From Pseudonocardia bannensis (GTDB taxonomy: Bacteria > Actinomycetota > Actinomycetes > Mycobacteriales > Pseudonocardiaceae), in NCBI RefSeq assembly GCF_012911875.1, contig NZ_JAAXKZ010000053.1, positions 1 to 37,718 of the forward strand: a stretch of DNA of 37,718 bases. Direction: 5' to 3'. Positions 1 through 9,488 of this stretch are shown one piece after another (within the stretch, counting starts at the first letter, position 1; the number at the start of each line of letters is the position of its first letter). The translations under genes and the position numbers were made by a program. The notes beneath the pieces are model-generated. The model was not told where the DNA came from, did no database searches, and saw only the letters and a list, made by a program, of their open reading frames with translations.

Positions 1-190
1 GGGAGCCCGACTCGCGCACGGCCAGACCCCGACTCGCGGACAGCGGGAGCCCGACTCGCGCACGGCCAGACCCCGACTCGCGGACAGCGGGAGCCCGACT
101 CGCGCACGGCCAGACCCCGACTCGCGGACAGCGGGAGCCCGACTCGCGCACGGCCAGACCCCGACTCGCGGGCGGGGAGAGTCCGACTCG
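1..190. repeat. 44-bp tandem repeat array, left edge of window
   Basis: Three identical 44-base units start at 1, 45 and 89. A fourth at 133 matches for about 38 bases and then diverges, and a degraded half unit with GTCCGACTCGCAG follows near 178-192. Each unit is itself two related 22-base halves sharing CCGACTCGCG, so the core recurs every 22 bases, always in the same direction. The array begins at the window edge and may continue outside. It lies directly downstream of the last gene of the nuo operon. No open frame or tRNA-like fold is evident. Function is unknown. Confidence 0.9.
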
Positions 191-215
191 CAGGTTGTGG
201 AGGGCCGGCTCGGGA

Positions 216-1217
216 TCAGCCGGTGCGGTCGACCACGTACGTCGTGAGCGAGGCCAGGGCCGCGGTCGCCGCGCACTCCGGCAGCAGATCCAGCTCGGCC
301 TGCGCCTGCCCGGCGTACGACGCCAAGGTCTCGCGTGCCCGCACCAGCCCGTCGCCGTCCCGCAGCAGCGTCAGGGCCTCGTCGACCTCGGCGTCGTCGG
401 TGATGGGCTTGGCCAGCAGGACCCGCAGCCGGTCGGCGTCGGCGCCCTTCCCCTCCAGGGCGTAGAGCATCGGCAGCGTGTGCACGCCCTCGCGAAGGTC
501 GGTGCCCGGCGTCTTGCCCGAGCTGTCCGATGCCGACGCGATGTCGATGATGTCGTCGGAGATCTGGAACGCGGTCCCGATCGTCGCGCCGAACCGGTGC
601 AGCGACTCGACCTGCTCGTCGGTGCACCCGGAGAACATGCCGCCGTACCGGCCGGACGTCGCGATCAACGACCCCGTCTTCTCCGCGATCACCGCGAGGT
701 AGTGCTCCACCGGGTCGTCATCCGGGCGCGGCCCACGGGTCTCCCGCATCTGGCCCGTGACGAGCTCGGCGAACGTCTCGGCGATGATCCGCACCGCCAG
801 CGGCCCGAGATCGGCCACCAGCCGCGACGCGTGCGCGAACAGGAAGTCGCCGGTGAGGATCGCGACGGTGTTGTCCCAGCGCGAGTTGGCGCTCTCCGCC
901 CCGCGGCGCATCGTGGCCGAGTCCATGACGTCGTCGTGATAGAGCGTCGCCAGATGGATCAGCTCGACCACGGCCGCGGCCGTGATCACCTCGTCCGAGT
1001 CCGGCCGCGGCCCGACGTGTGCTCCGAGCAACGTGAACAGCGGCCGGAACCGCTTCCCACCTGCATCGATCAGATGCAGCGACGTCTCGGTGACGAACCG
1101 GTAGTCGCTGTGCACTTCCCGGTGCAGCAGGTCCTCGACCTTCTTCAGGCCGTCGACCGCTGCTGCCGCCAGATCCGGGTCGCCGAGCTCGACTCCCGCA
1201 ACGCTGTATGTCCCCAC
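216..1217 (-). CDS. Long-chain trans-polyprenyl diphosphate synthase (menaquinone side chain)
   Basis: This 333-residue protein extends an allylic diphosphate with isopentenyl diphosphate to make the polyprenyl tail of menaquinone. Visible family motifs are GGKRFRP (53-59), the first aspartate-rich motif DDVMD (95-99), the second DDIID (221-225) and a GTDLREG segment near 238. The residue five places before the first motif is Ala90, and no Phe or Tyr sits at -4 or -5 except the customary Tyr at -2; this fits a long-chain product. The GTG start at 1217 lies just after the nuoN stop (1222-1224), so it is probably the last gene of the nuo transcript. It resembles mycobacterial GrcC1, which also sits beside menJ. 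Chain length cannot be read from sequence. The class is secure; the menaquinone role is inferred from context. Confidence 0.93.
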   Translation of the reverse strand: MGTYSVAGVELGDPDLAAAAVDGLKKVEDLLHREVHSDYRFVTETSLHLIDAGGKRFRPLFTLLGAHVGPRPDSDEVITAAAVVELIHLATLYHDDVMDSATMRRGAESANSRWDNTVAILTGDFLFAHASRLVADLGPLAVRIIAETFAELVTGQMRETRGPRPDDDPVEHYLAVIAEKTGSLIATSGRYGGMFSGCTDEQVESLHRFGATIGTAFQISDDIIDIASASDSSGKTPGTDLREGVHTLPMLYALEGKGADADRLRVLLAKPITDDAEVDEALTLLRDGDGLVRARETLASYAGQAQAELDLLPECAATAALASLTTYVVDRTG

Positions 1218-1221
1218 TCGA

Positions 1222-2841
1222 TCAGCCTACGAAGGTGGCCCCGCCGGCCCAGTTCAAGGCCAGGGTGGGCACGATTCCGAGTAGCAGGGTGACGAGAACG
1301 CCGAGGGTGATCGCCGCGGTGGTGAACGCCCCGGGCACCGTCACGGTCGGCCCGTCCGGCGCCGGCTCGCTGAAGTACATCAGCACGATCACCCGCAGGT
1401 AGAAGAACGCGGCGATGGCGCTCGCCACGAGTGCGATGACCACCAGCGGCGCCATCCCGTCTGCCAGCGCGGCCGAGAACACGGCGAACTTTGCGGTGAA
1501 CCCGCTGGTCAGCGGGATGCCGGCAAGCGCGAGGAGCAGGAACGTCATCACCCCGGCGGTCAGTGGCGAGCGCTTGGCCAGCCCGGCCCACTGGGACAGA
1601 TGAGTGGCCTCGCCGTCGGCGTCGCGCACCAGGCTGATCACGCCGAAGACCGCAACCGTGGTGAACCCGTAGGCCAGCAGGTAGAACAGCGTGGCCGAGA
1701 CGCCCTGCTCGGTGATCGCCATCGCACCGAGCAGCAGGAAGCCGGCGTGCGCGATCGAGGAGTACGCGATCATGCGCTTCATGTCGGTCTGCGTCAGTCC
1801 GAGGACCGCGCCGATCACCATCGAGATGATCGCCACAGCCCACAGCACCCCGCGCCACTCCCAGCGGGTGTCACCGAAGGCCACGTGGAGCACCCGCAGG
1901 ATGGCGCCGAACGCCGCGACCTTGGTGCACGCCGCCATGAACGCGGTGACCGGCGTCGGAGCGCCCTGGTAGACGTCCGGCGTCCAGGTGTGGAACGGGG
2001 CGACCGAGCCCTTGAACAGCAGGCCGACGACGAGCAGCGCGAGACCGCCGAACAGCAGCGCGTCGGACCTGTTCGATCCGACCGCGGCCTGGGCGATGCC
2101 CGTCAGCCTCACCGTTCCCGCGTAGCCGTAGATCAGCGCGAGGCCGTAGAGGAAGAACGCCGACGCGAACGCGCCGAGCAGGAAGTACTTGACCGCCGCC
2201 TCCTGCGACAGCAGACGCCGGCGCCGCGCCAGGCCGCACATCAGGTACAGCGGCAGGCTGAGCACCTCGAGCGCGATGAACATCGTCAGCAGGTCGTTCG
2301 CAGCCAGGAAGGCCATCATCCCGCCGAGCGCGAACAGCGCGAACGGGAAGACCTCGGTCTGCATCGTCGGCGCCTCGTCGGGCAGCCCGTAGGAGCGGTC
2401 CTCCGGGCCCTCCACCGGCCCGCCCGCCGCACCGCCGCCGACAGCGGCCCTGGCGGCCGCCGTGGCGATGAACGCCCCACCCGGCTCGACCGAGCGGTCG
2501 GCGATCAGCAGCACGCTGCCCAGCCCGAGGGCGAGCAGCGTGCCCCACAGGAACAGCGTCGGACGGTCGACGGCGAGCGCGTCGGCGAGGGTGGTGATAC
2601 CGGCAGGGGCGCCGCCGGCGTAGAGGCCGAGCGCGATACCGGCCGCGGCCAGCACCACGAGCGTCAGCGCGACCTGCACCGGCCAGCGCTGGTACCGCGG
2701 CAGGAACGCCTCGGCCAGCACCGACACACACGCGCCGCCCAGCACGATCAGCAACGGCGCGATCGCCGCGTAGTCGATCGGCGGCGCCGTGATCTGCTGC
2801 ACCTGCGCCAGGGCGGAGCCCGACGCGATCAGACCGGTCAC
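1222..2841 (-). CDS. nuoN: NADH-quinone oxidoreductase subunit N (antiporter-like membrane subunit)
   Basis: NuoN is one of the three antiporter-like subunits that form proton channels in the complex I membrane arm. The 539-residue protein is almost wholly hydrophobic. It keeps the channel glutamate in FIALEVLSLPLY, the lysine in LLFKGSVAPFHTW, and the conserved TPDVYQGAPTPVTAF loop leading to CTKVAAFG. Between roughly residues 130 and 165 there is a glycine- and alanine-rich hydrophilic loop (GGGAAGGPVEGPEDRS) that makes it longer than the E. coli protein (about 485). The start overlaps the nuoM stop by four bases (2838-2841), indicating translational coupling. Confidence 0.97.
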   Translation of the reverse strand: MTGLIASGSALAQVQQITAPPIDYAAIAPLLIVLGGACVSVLAEAFLPRYQRWPVQVALTLVVLAAAGIALGLYAGGAPAGITTLADALAVDRPTLFLWGTLLALGLGSVLLIADRSVEPGGAFIATAAARAAVGGGAAGGPVEGPEDRSYGLPDEAPTMQTEVFPFALFALGGMMAFLAANDLLTMFIALEVLSLPLYLMCGLARRRRLLSQEAAVKYFLLGAFASAFFLYGLALIYGYAGTVRLTGIAQAAVGSNRSDALLFGGLALLVVGLLFKGSVAPFHTWTPDVYQGAPTPVTAFMAACTKVAAFGAILRVLHVAFGDTRWEWRGVLWAVAIISMVIGAVLGLTQTDMKRMIAYSSIAHAGFLLLGAMAITEQGVSATLFYLLAYGFTTVAVFGVISLVRDADGEATHLSQWAGLAKRSPLTAGVMTFLLLALAGIPLTSGFTAKFAVFSAALADGMAPLVVIALVASAIAAFFYLRVIVLMYFSEPAPDGPTVTVPGAFTTAAITLGVLVTLLLGIVPTLALNWAGGATFVG

Positions 2842-4463
2842 CGGGACATCCCTCCCACCGGGTCGGTCAGCCCGACCTCGGTCAACGTGGCCGCCACCGA
2901 CGGTTCGAGCACCTCGAGCACGGGGCCGGGGAAGAAGCCGAGCACGAGGATGAGCACCACCAGCGGCGTGAGCACCCCGATCTCCCGCTTGCTCAGATCG
3001 GGGAAGCCGGCCGCGCCGCCACGCTGGGCGGCCACCGCCGGGTCGAGCATCGTGCCGGGGCCGTCACCGGAGCCGCGGCCCAACGCCGCGAGCACCGCGC
3101 TCCCCCGCACCGGGCCCTGCATCGTGCGCTGGTAGACCCACAGCACGTAGAGGGCGGCGAAGATGATCCCGACCGTGGCCAGGATCGTGAACGCCGGCTC
3201 CCGGGGGAACGAGCCGACCAGCACCAGGAACTCACTGACGAACGAGTTCGTGCCGGGCAGCGCCAGCGAGGACAGCCCCGCTACCAGGAACATGCCGGCG
3301 AGCAGCGGGGCCAGCTTGTGCACACCGCCGTAGTCGCTGATCAGGCGCGAGCCGCCGCGGGCGATCACCAGGCCGACGACGATGAACAGCATCCCGGTCG
3401 AGAGGCCGTGGTTGACCATGTACAGCGCGGATCCCGCGAACGACTGTGTCGAGAACGCGAAGATGCCCAGCGCGATGAACCCGAAGTGCGCGATCGAGGT
3501 GTAGGACACGAACCGCTTCAAGTCGGTCTGCCCGACCGCGAGCAGCGCGCCGTAGAGGATCCCGATCACCCCGAGGGTCAGCACCAGCGGGGCGAGGGCC
3601 TTCGACGCCGCCGGGAACAGCGGGAGGCAGTAGCGCAGGAAGCCGAAGGTGCCGACCTTGTCCAGCACACCGACGAGCAGCACGCCCGCACCCACCGGCG
3701 CCTCGGCACCGGCGTCGGGCAGCCAGGTGTGGAACGGCACCAGCGGCGCCTTGATCGCGAAGGCCAGGAAGAAGCCCAGGAACAGCCAGATCTGCGTGGA
3801 CTCAGGGACGTCGGCGGCGATCCGCTGCAGCTCGGCCCAGCTGAACGTCCCGCCGGCCGGCAGCCGCTCCCCACTGACCACGAACAGGCCGATCACCGAG
3901 GCGAGCATGACCAGCCCGCCGAGCAGCGAGTACAGGAAGAACTTGACCGCCGCGTACTGCCGGCGCGGCCCGCCGAAGCGGCCGATCAGGAAGTACATCG
4001 GGACCAGCATGGCCTCGAAGAACACGTAGAACAGGAAGACGTCGGTGGCGGCGAACACCCCGACGAGCAGGGCCTCGGTCGCCAGGATCAGCGCGAAGAA
4101 GCCGGACGCGCTGCGGCCCTCGGGGAGCTTCTCCTCCCAGGAGAACAGCATCACGATCGGCACCAGCAGGGCGGTCAGCGCGATCATGACCAACGCGATG
4201 CCGTCGATGCCGAGCGCGAACCGGGTGCCGAACGCGGGGATCCAGTCCACACCGAACTCGAGCTGGAAACGGTCGCCGGCGGCCGCGTCGGCCACCGAGT
4301 AGGAGGCCCACACGACCACCGTCAGCGCCAGCTCGGCGAGCGCGACGCCGATCGCGACCAGCTTCGCCGTGCGCGCGTCACCCTTCAGCGGAGCGACCAC
4401 CAGCGCGCCGACCAGCGGCAGCACCAGCAGGACGAGCAAGAGCACGCTTCCCCCTGTGTTCAT
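2838..4463 (-). CDS. nuoM: NADH-quinone oxidoreductase subunit M
   Basis: The second antiporter-like proton-pumping subunit of complex I, 541 residues, close to the usual length. It shows the conserved glutamate of FFEAMLVPMYFLIG, the lysine of FAIKAPLVPFHTWLPD and the LDKVGTFGFLRY segment. The loop after WLPD reads AGAEAPVGAGVLL rather than the common HTEAPTAGSV. A short soluble stretch with GRGSGDGPGTM lies near residue 460. It overlaps nuoN by four bases and is separated from nuoL by about 55 bases with no recognisable gene. Family assignment is certain. Confidence 0.97.
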   Translation of the reverse strand: MNTGGSVLLLVLLVLPLVGALVVAPLKGDARTAKLVAIGVALAELALTVVVWASYSVADAAAGDRFQLEFGVDWIPAFGTRFALGIDGIALVMIALTALLVPIVMLFSWEEKLPEGRSASGFFALILATEALLVGVFAATDVFLFYVFFEAMLVPMYFLIGRFGGPRRQYAAVKFFLYSLLGGLVMLASVIGLFVVSGERLPAGGTFSWAELQRIAADVPESTQIWLFLGFFLAFAIKAPLVPFHTWLPDAGAEAPVGAGVLLVGVLDKVGTFGFLRYCLPLFPAASKALAPLVLTLGVIGILYGALLAVGQTDLKRFVSYTSIAHFGFIALGIFAFSTQSFAGSALYMVNHGLSTGMLFIVVGLVIARGGSRLISDYGGVHKLAPLLAGMFLVAGLSSLALPGTNSFVSEFLVLVGSFPREPAFTILATVGIIFAALYVLWVYQRTMQGPVRGSAVLAALGRGSGDGPGTMLDPAVAAQRGGAAGFPDLSKREIGVLTPLVVLILVLGFFPGPVLEVLEPSVAATLTEVGLTDPVGGMSR

Positions 4464-4518
4464 GGCATGAGCCCGGGTGCGGATGTCCCGATGTGGACAG
4501 CGACGAGCGGACCGCGCA

Positions 4519-6468
4519 TCACGCGAACCTCATCGCGAGCAGGGACGCGATGACCAGCACGGACCCGCCGAGCATGCTCAGCGCGTAGGACCGGACGAAG
4601 CCCGTCTGCAGTCTCCGAAGTCGCCCGGAGCTGCCGCCGAGCAGCGCCGCGGTCCCGTTGACCACGCCGTCCACCCCGCGGTTGTCGACGTACACCAGCG
4701 CGCGGGACAGCCAGGTCCCCGGACGCGCGATGACCGCCTCGTTGATCGCGTTGGCGTAAAGGTCGGCCCGGGCCGCTCGCACCGGCAGCGAGACCCGCTC
4801 GGGGCGCTCCACCGGAACCCGGTGCCGGCCGACGACCAGGTAGGCGATCACGGCGCCGACCAAGGAGAACCCGACGACCAGCAGCGGCACCACGGAGTGC
4901 CCGACCGCGCCGCCCTCGGGCTCGGCCAGCTCGCCCAGCGACGGCGTCAGCCAGGTGACCAGCACGTGGCCGTTGTAGAGCAGGAAGCCCGCGAACACCG
5001 AGCCGAAGGCCAGCACGATCATCGGCACCGTCATCGACGCCGGGGACTCGTGCGGGTGGTATTCCTGCCCGTCGGCGGTGCGCAGTTCCTTCCAGCGCTT
5101 CTCACCGAAGAAGGTCATGAGCATCAGCCGGGTCATGTAGAAGGCGGTGAGCCCGGCCGCGAGCGTGGCGGCGCCACCGAAGGCCCAGCCCTCCCAGCCC
5201 GGCTGCGCGAACGCCGCGGCGATGATCTCGTCCTTCGAGAAGTACCCCGACAGGAACGGGAAGCCGATCAGCGCGAGGTAGCCCAGCCCGAACGTGACGA
5301 ACGTGATCGGCATGTACCGCGCGAGCCCGCCGTAGCGGCGCATGTCGACGTCGTCGTGCATCGCGTGCATGACGGAGCCGGCGCCGAGGAACAGCCCCGC
5401 CTTGAAGAAGCCGTGCGTGAGCAGGTGGAAGATGCCGAGCGCGTAGCCCGCCGGGCCCAGTCCGACGGCCAGGATCATGTACCCGATCTGGCTGACCGTC
5501 GAGTACGCGAGCACCTTCTTGATGTCGTCGTACGCACAGCCGATGATCGCGCCGATCAGCAAGGTGACCACGCCGACCAGGGCGACGATGAGCCGGCCGG
5601 TCTCGGTCAGGTTGTAGATCGGGTTGCACCGCGCGATGAGGTAGACGCCCGCAGTGACCATCGTCGCCGCGTGGATCAGGGCCGAGACCGGGGTCGGGCC
5701 CTCCATGGCGTCCGGGAGCCAGGCCTGCAGCGGGAACTGGCCGGACTTGCCGCAGGCGCCGAGCAGCAGCAGCACGGTGATCGCCACGATGGTGCCGCCG
5801 CCGAGCTCGCCGATCCGGGCGAAGACCTCGCTGTACTGCAGCGTGCCGAGGTCGGTCCAGAGCAGGAAGATCGCGATCGCCAGGCCGACGTCTCCGACCC
5901 GGTTCATCAGGAAGGCCTTCTTCGCCGCGGTCGCCGCGGACGGGCGGTCCTGGTAGAAGCCGATCAGCAGGTAGGACGCCAGGCCGACGCCCTCCCAGCC
6001 CAGGTACAGCATCACGAAGTTGTTGCCGAGGACGAGGATCAGCATCGCCGCGACGAACAGGTTGAGCTGGGCGAAGAACCGCCGGCGGCCCGGGTCGTGG
6101 CCCATGTAGCCGACCGAGTAGATGTGGATCAGCGATCCGACACCGGTGATCAGCAGCACGAACGTCAGCGACAGCGGGTCGAGCCGCAGCCCGAAGTCCA
6201 CGTTCAGCGCACCGACGGAGATCCAGTCGTACAGCGACAGTTCGCGCGTCCGCTGGGCAGGGTCCAGGGCGACGGTCTCGAGGAAGATCGCCAGCCCGAG
6301 TCCGAACGAGGCGACGACGCTGAGCACTCCGAGCCAGTGACCCCAGCGGTCGGCGCGCCGGCCGGCGACGAACAGCACCAGCGCACTGAGCGCCGGCAGC
6401 ACGAAGAGCAGCCAGGCCCATGACGCGAGGCCGGTGGCTGAGCCGACCTCGGGGAGCTCGGTGGTCAC
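4519..6468 (-). CDS. nuoL: NADH-quinone oxidoreductase subunit L
   Basis: The distal antiporter-like subunit, 649 residues. It carries the long C-terminal part expected to include the lateral helix that runs along the membrane arm. Conserved features are [29 protein letters not shown], and the channel segment [20 protein letters not shown] followed by [12 protein letters not shown] later [15 protein letters not shown] segment is also typical. It begins nine bases after the nuoK stop. The length is slightly above that of E. coli NuoL (613). No frameshift or missing motif was noticed. Confidence 0.97.
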   Translation of the reverse strand: MTTELPEVGSATGLASWAWLLFVLPALSALVLFVAGRRADRWGHWLGVLSVVASFGLGLAIFLETVALDPAQRTRELSLYDWISVGALNVDFGLRLDPLSLTFVLLITGVGSLIHIYSVGYMGHDPGRRRFFAQLNLFVAAMLILVLGNNFVMLYLGWEGVGLASYLLIGFYQDRPSAATAAKKAFLMNRVGDVGLAIAIFLLWTDLGTLQYSEVFARIGELGGGTIVAITVLLLLGACGKSGQFPLQAWLPDAMEGPTPVSALIHAATMVTAGVYLIARCNPIYNLTETGRLIVALVGVVTLLIGAIIGCAYDDIKKVLAYSTVSQIGYMILAVGLGPAGYALGIFHLLTHGFFKAGLFLGAGSVMHAMHDDVDMRRYGGLARYMPITFVTFGLGYLALIGFPFLSGYFSKDEIIAAAFAQPGWEGWAFGGAATLAAGLTAFYMTRLMLMTFFGEKRWKELRTADGQEYHPHESPASMTVPMIVLAFGSVFAGFLLYNGHVLVTWLTPSLGELAEPEGGAVGHSVVPLLVVGFSLVGAVIAYLVVGRHRVPVERPERVSLPVRAARADLYANAINEAVIARPGTWLSRALVYVDNRGVDGVVNGTAALLGGSSGRLRRLQTGFVRSYALSMLGGSVLVIASLLAMRFA

Positions 6469-6477
6469 GAAGCGCTC

Positions 6478-6777
6478 CTAGTACTTGAGCAGGTTCGCGT
6501 CGTCCACCGAGGCGGACCGACGGGTGCGGAAGATCGACATGATGATCGCCAGCCCCACCACGACCTCGGCGGCGGCGACGACCATCACGAAGAACGCCAT
6601 GACCTGGCCGTTCAGATCACCGTTGATGCGGGAGAAGGTGACCAGCGACAGGTTCACCGCGTTCAGCATCAGCTCGATGCACATGAACACGACGATGGCG
6701 TTACGGCGGACCAGCACGCCCACCGCGCCGATGGAGAACAGCAGCGCGGAGAGCAGCAGGTAGTAGGTGGGGGTCAC
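6478..6777 (-). CDS. nuoK: NADH-quinone oxidoreductase subunit K
   Basis: A 99-residue, three-helix membrane subunit next to the quinone-coupling region of complex I. The two buried glutamates used in coupling are present: Glu35 in [12 protein letters not shown] and Glu71 in [11 protein letters not shown]. The GTG start at 6777 overlaps the nuoJ stop by four bases. Length and motifs match the family exactly. Confidence 0.97.
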   Translation of the reverse strand: MTPTYYLLLSALLFSIGAVGVLVRRNAIVVFMCIELMLNAVNLSLVTFSRINGDLNGQVMAFFVMVVAAAEVVVGLAIIMSIFRTRRSASVDDANLLKY

Positions 6778-7628
6778 GAGTGGTCCCGCTTCTCTGCGTC
6801 GTCGACGACGGCACCGTTGACGCGCGAGCCCCCGGTCAGGGCGTGCGCGTCACTCGGGTGCTGCTCGATCTTCTCGACCGGCGTCGACTCGATGATCTCG
6901 GAGAGCGACTCCGGGGCGACCGAACCGTCCGGCAGCAGCGCGGGGACGGCCACCGAGTTGGCCGTGGCGTACACGCCGGGGCCGGGCAGCGGGGAGACCC
7001 GCGCGTGCTCGCCGCGCAGCCGGGCCAGCACCGTGGCCTTCTGGCCGCGCTTGTCGTGCGCCCTGGTCTGGGCGTGAGCCAGGACCATCGCGCCGAGTGC
7101 CGCGGTGATCAGCAGCGCCGAGGTGAGCTCGAACGGCAGCAGGTAGTCGGTGAAGATCAACCGCCCGATGCCGGTGACGTTGCCGCCCGAGCCCGCGGCG
7201 TCCCCGGCCAGCCCGGCCGGGGTGACCGCGGTGAGCGAGCGGCCGATCGCGGCCACCAGGAGCCCGGCGAGCCCGACCCCGAGCACCAGCCCGGTCGTCC
7301 GTTGGCCGCGCAGCACCTCGACAACCGAGTCGGAGCTGTCGCGGCCGACCAGCATCAGCACGAACAGGAACAGCATCATCACGGCGCCGGTGTAGACGAT
7401 GATCTGCACGAAGCCGAGGAACGGCGCCTGCTGCACCATGTACAGCGCGCCGAGGCAGAGCATCGTCAGCGCGAGCATCAGCGCGGAGTGCACCGCGTTG
7501 CGGGCGAACACCATGCCCAGCGCGCCGGCCAGGGCGAGCGGGCCCAGCACCCAGAACGCGACGGCCTCGCCCGTGGAGACGGCGCCGGCGTCGCTCGAGG
7601 CGGCCTGCGCGAGAACGGCCGCGATCAT
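6774..7628 (-). CDS. nuoJ: NADH-quinone oxidoreductase subunit J
   Basis: NuoJ is a five-helix membrane subunit; its third helix, with its pi-bulge, takes part in coupling. The open frame runs further upstream, but the start was set at the ATG at 7628. There the protein begins MIAAVLAQ, and the ATG overlaps the end of nuoI by four bases. From there it is 284 residues. [23 protein letters not shown] and the conserved [17 protein letters not shown] helix (each written here in part) identify it. After about residue 180 there is a hydrophilic tail with [17 protein letters not shown] that E. coli NuoJ lacks; such tails are frequent in actinobacteria. Confidence 0.95.
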   Translation of the reverse strand: MIAAVLAQAASSDAGAVSTGEAVAFWVLGPLALAGALGMVFARNAVHSALMLALTMLCLGALYMVQQAPFLGFVQIIVYTGAVMMLFLFVLMLVGRDSSDSVVEVLRGQRTTGLVLGVGLAGLLVAAIGRSLTAVTPAGLAGDAAGSGGNVTGIGRLIFTDYLLPFELTSALLITAALGAMVLAHAQTRAHDKRGQKATVLARLRGEHARVSPLPGPGVYATANSVAVPALLPDGSVAPESLSEIIESTPVEKIEQHPSDAHALTGGSRVNGAVVDDAEKRDHS

Positions 7629-8167
7629 CGGACCTGCTCCCCGACCGGGTCGGACACGTCGCCGCGCTTGGCGAGCTCCGGCCCCTGCACGTAGTAGTCC
7701 TGCTCGTCGGAGCCGAGGCGCATCGGGTGCGGCGGCTGTTCCATGCCCGGCAGCAGGGGCGCGAGCAACTGCTCCTTGGTGTAGATCAGGTTCTGCCTGT
7801 TGTCGTCGGCGAGCTCGTAGAAGTTCGTCATCGTCAGCGAGCGGGTCGGGCACGCCTCGATGCAGAGCCCGCAGCCGATGCAGCGCAGGTAGTTGATCTG
7901 ATAGATCGCGCCGTAGCGCTCGCCCGGGGAGTAGCGCTCCTCCTCGGTGTTGTCGCCGCCCTCCACGTAGATCGCGTCCGCCGGGCAGGCCCATGCGCAC
8001 AGCTCGCATCCGACGCACTTCTCCAGCCCGTCCGGGTGCCGGTTGAGCTGGTGGCGCCCGTGGTAGCGGGGCGCGGCGGGCGGGAAGTCCTCGGGGTACT
8101 CCTCGGTGACGACCTTCTTGAACATCGTCGAGAAGGTGACTCCGAAGCCCTTGAAGAACTCAAGCAT
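7625..8167 (-). CDS. nuoI: NADH-quinone oxidoreductase subunit I, 2x[4Fe-4S] ferredoxin-like
   Basis: NuoI carries clusters N6a and N6b, which pass electrons from NuoG to NuoB. Two classic motifs are present: [12 protein letters not shown] (Cys51, 54, 57, 61) and [12 protein letters not shown] (Cys96, 99, 102, 106). The open frame extends upstream, but the family-typical N-terminus [16 protein letters not shown] starts at the ATG at 8167. This gives 180 residues and an 8-base overlap with the end of nuoH. The C-terminus overlaps nuoJ by four bases. Confidence 0.96.
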   Translation of the reverse strand: MLEFFKGFGVTFSTMFKKVVTEEYPEDFPPAAPRYHGRHQLNRHPDGLEKCVGCELCAWACPADAIYVEGGDNTEEERYSPGERYGAIYQINYLRCIGCGLCIEACPTRSLTMTNFYELADDNRQNLIYTKEQLLAPLLPGMEQPPHPMRLGSDEQDYYVQGPELAKRGDVSDPVGEQVR

Positions 8168-9488
8168 CGTCGGTCTCCTTACGGGCCGCGTCCTCGGGCC
8201 TGCGGACGCCGTCGCGGCTTCCACCGACGAGCGCACCGGCGGGCTCGCGCCCACCCGATGCGACGGCGTGGCCGCGCAGCTTGTGCTTGGGTGGCGACGG
8301 AACCTTCAGGTCGAGCGGGGGCACCGGGTAGTCCGAGGCCAACTCGACGGTCGACTCGGGCCGGCGTTTGTCCGGGACCAGGAACGCCACCACCAGGACC
8401 ACCGCCAGCACGATGCCGAGGGTGAACAGCAGCGCGGTGACGTTGCCGCCCTCGCTGTTGCGGTACGCGCGGATCGCGAAGATCGTCAGGATCCACAGCA
8501 GGCTGACCGGGACCAGGGCCTTCCAGCCCAGGCGCATGAACTGGTCGTACCGCAACCGGGGCAGCGTGCCGCGCAGCCAGATGAAGACGAACAGGAACAG
8601 CAGCGTCTTGATCAGGAAGGCGACCATCTGCAGCCAGCCGTTGCTGTTCAGGGACGACAGCGGCCACGGCCAGGATCCGCCGCCGAGGAACAGCGTGGTG
8701 GCCATCGCCGAGACGGTCACCATGTTCACGTACTCGGCGAGGAAGAACAGCGCGAACTTCAGCGACGAGTACTCGGTGTGGAAGCCGCCGACGAGCTCCG
8801 ACTCGGCCTCCGGCAGGTCGAACGGGGCGCGGTTGGTCTCACCGACCATCGAGATCACGAAGACGACGAAGCTCGGTACCAGCAGCCACACGTACCAGCC
8901 GGTGGACTGGGCGGCGACGATGTCGGCGGTCGACAGCGAGCCGGCGTAAAGGATGACCGCCACGATCGACAGGCCCAGTGCGATCTCGTAGGAGATCACC
9001 TGCGCGGCCGAGCGCAGCGCGGCGAGCAGCGGGTAGGGCGATCCGGACGCCCACCCGCCGAGCACGATGCCGTACACCCCGAGCGAGGAGCAGGCCAGCA
9101 CCACCAGCACGCCCACCGGCAGGTCGACGAGCTGCAGCACGGTGCGCTCACCGAAGATCGAGACCTCGCCACCGAACGGGATCACCGAGAAGGCCACGAA
9201 CGCCGGGATCGTCGAGATCACCGGGGCGATGAAGTAGACCTTCTTGTCCGCGAGGACCGGCATGATGTCCTCTTTGAAGGCCAGCTTGAGGCCGTCGGCG
9301 AGCGACTGCAGCCAGCCGTTCGGGCCGACCCGGTTCGGGCCGGGACGCTGCTGCATCCGGGCCACGACCTTGCGCTCCCAGTTGATCATGAAGAGGGTCA
9401 GCAGGACCCCGATCCCGAACAGGGCGACCACCTTGAGCGCGATCAGCCAGAACGGGTCGTCGGCCAGCAGCTGCTGAGTGGGGGTCAT
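8160..9488 (-). CDS. nuoH: NADH-quinone oxidoreductase subunit H
   Basis: NuoH forms much of the quinone chamber and the E-channel. From the ATG at 9488 ([14 protein letters not shown]) it is 442 residues. That ATG overlaps the nuoG stop by four bases. Diagnostic segments are [45 protein letters not shown] and [16 protein letters not shown]. coli NuoH is about 325 residues. The excess is a C-terminal helix followed by a charged, proline-rich cytoplasmic tail with [19 protein letters not shown], a known actinobacterial feature of unclear purpose. Confidence 0.96.
   Translation of the reverse strand: MTPTQQLLADDPFWLIALKVVALFGIGVLLTLFMINWERKVVARMQQRPGPNRVGPNGWLQSLADGLKLAFKEDIMPVLADKKVYFIAPVISTIPAFVAFSVIPFGGEVSIFGERTVLQLVDLPVGVLVVLACSSLGVYGIVLGGWASGSPYPLLAALRSAAQVISYEIALGLSIVAVILYAGSLSTADIVAAQSTGWYVWLLVPSFVVFVISMVGETNRAPFDLPEAESELVGGFHTEYSSLKFALFFLAEYVNMVTVSAMATTLFLGGGSWPWPLSSLNSNGWLQMVAFLIKTLLFLFVFIWLRGTLPRLRYDQFMRLGWKALVPVSLLWILTIFAIRAYRNSEGGNVTALLFTLGIVLAVVLVVAFLVPDKRRPESTVELASDYPVPPLDLKVPSPPKHKLRGHAVASGGREPAGALVGGSRDGVRRPEDAARKETDDA

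Noticed and set aside
1-190. CRISPR array
   Set aside because: The units are contiguous with no unique spacers, and no cas gene is present.
4477-6423. A 648-codon plus-strand frame across nuoL
   Set aside because: Antisense to a fully conserved nuoL, low-complexity Asp/Arg/Gln/His composition and no domain.
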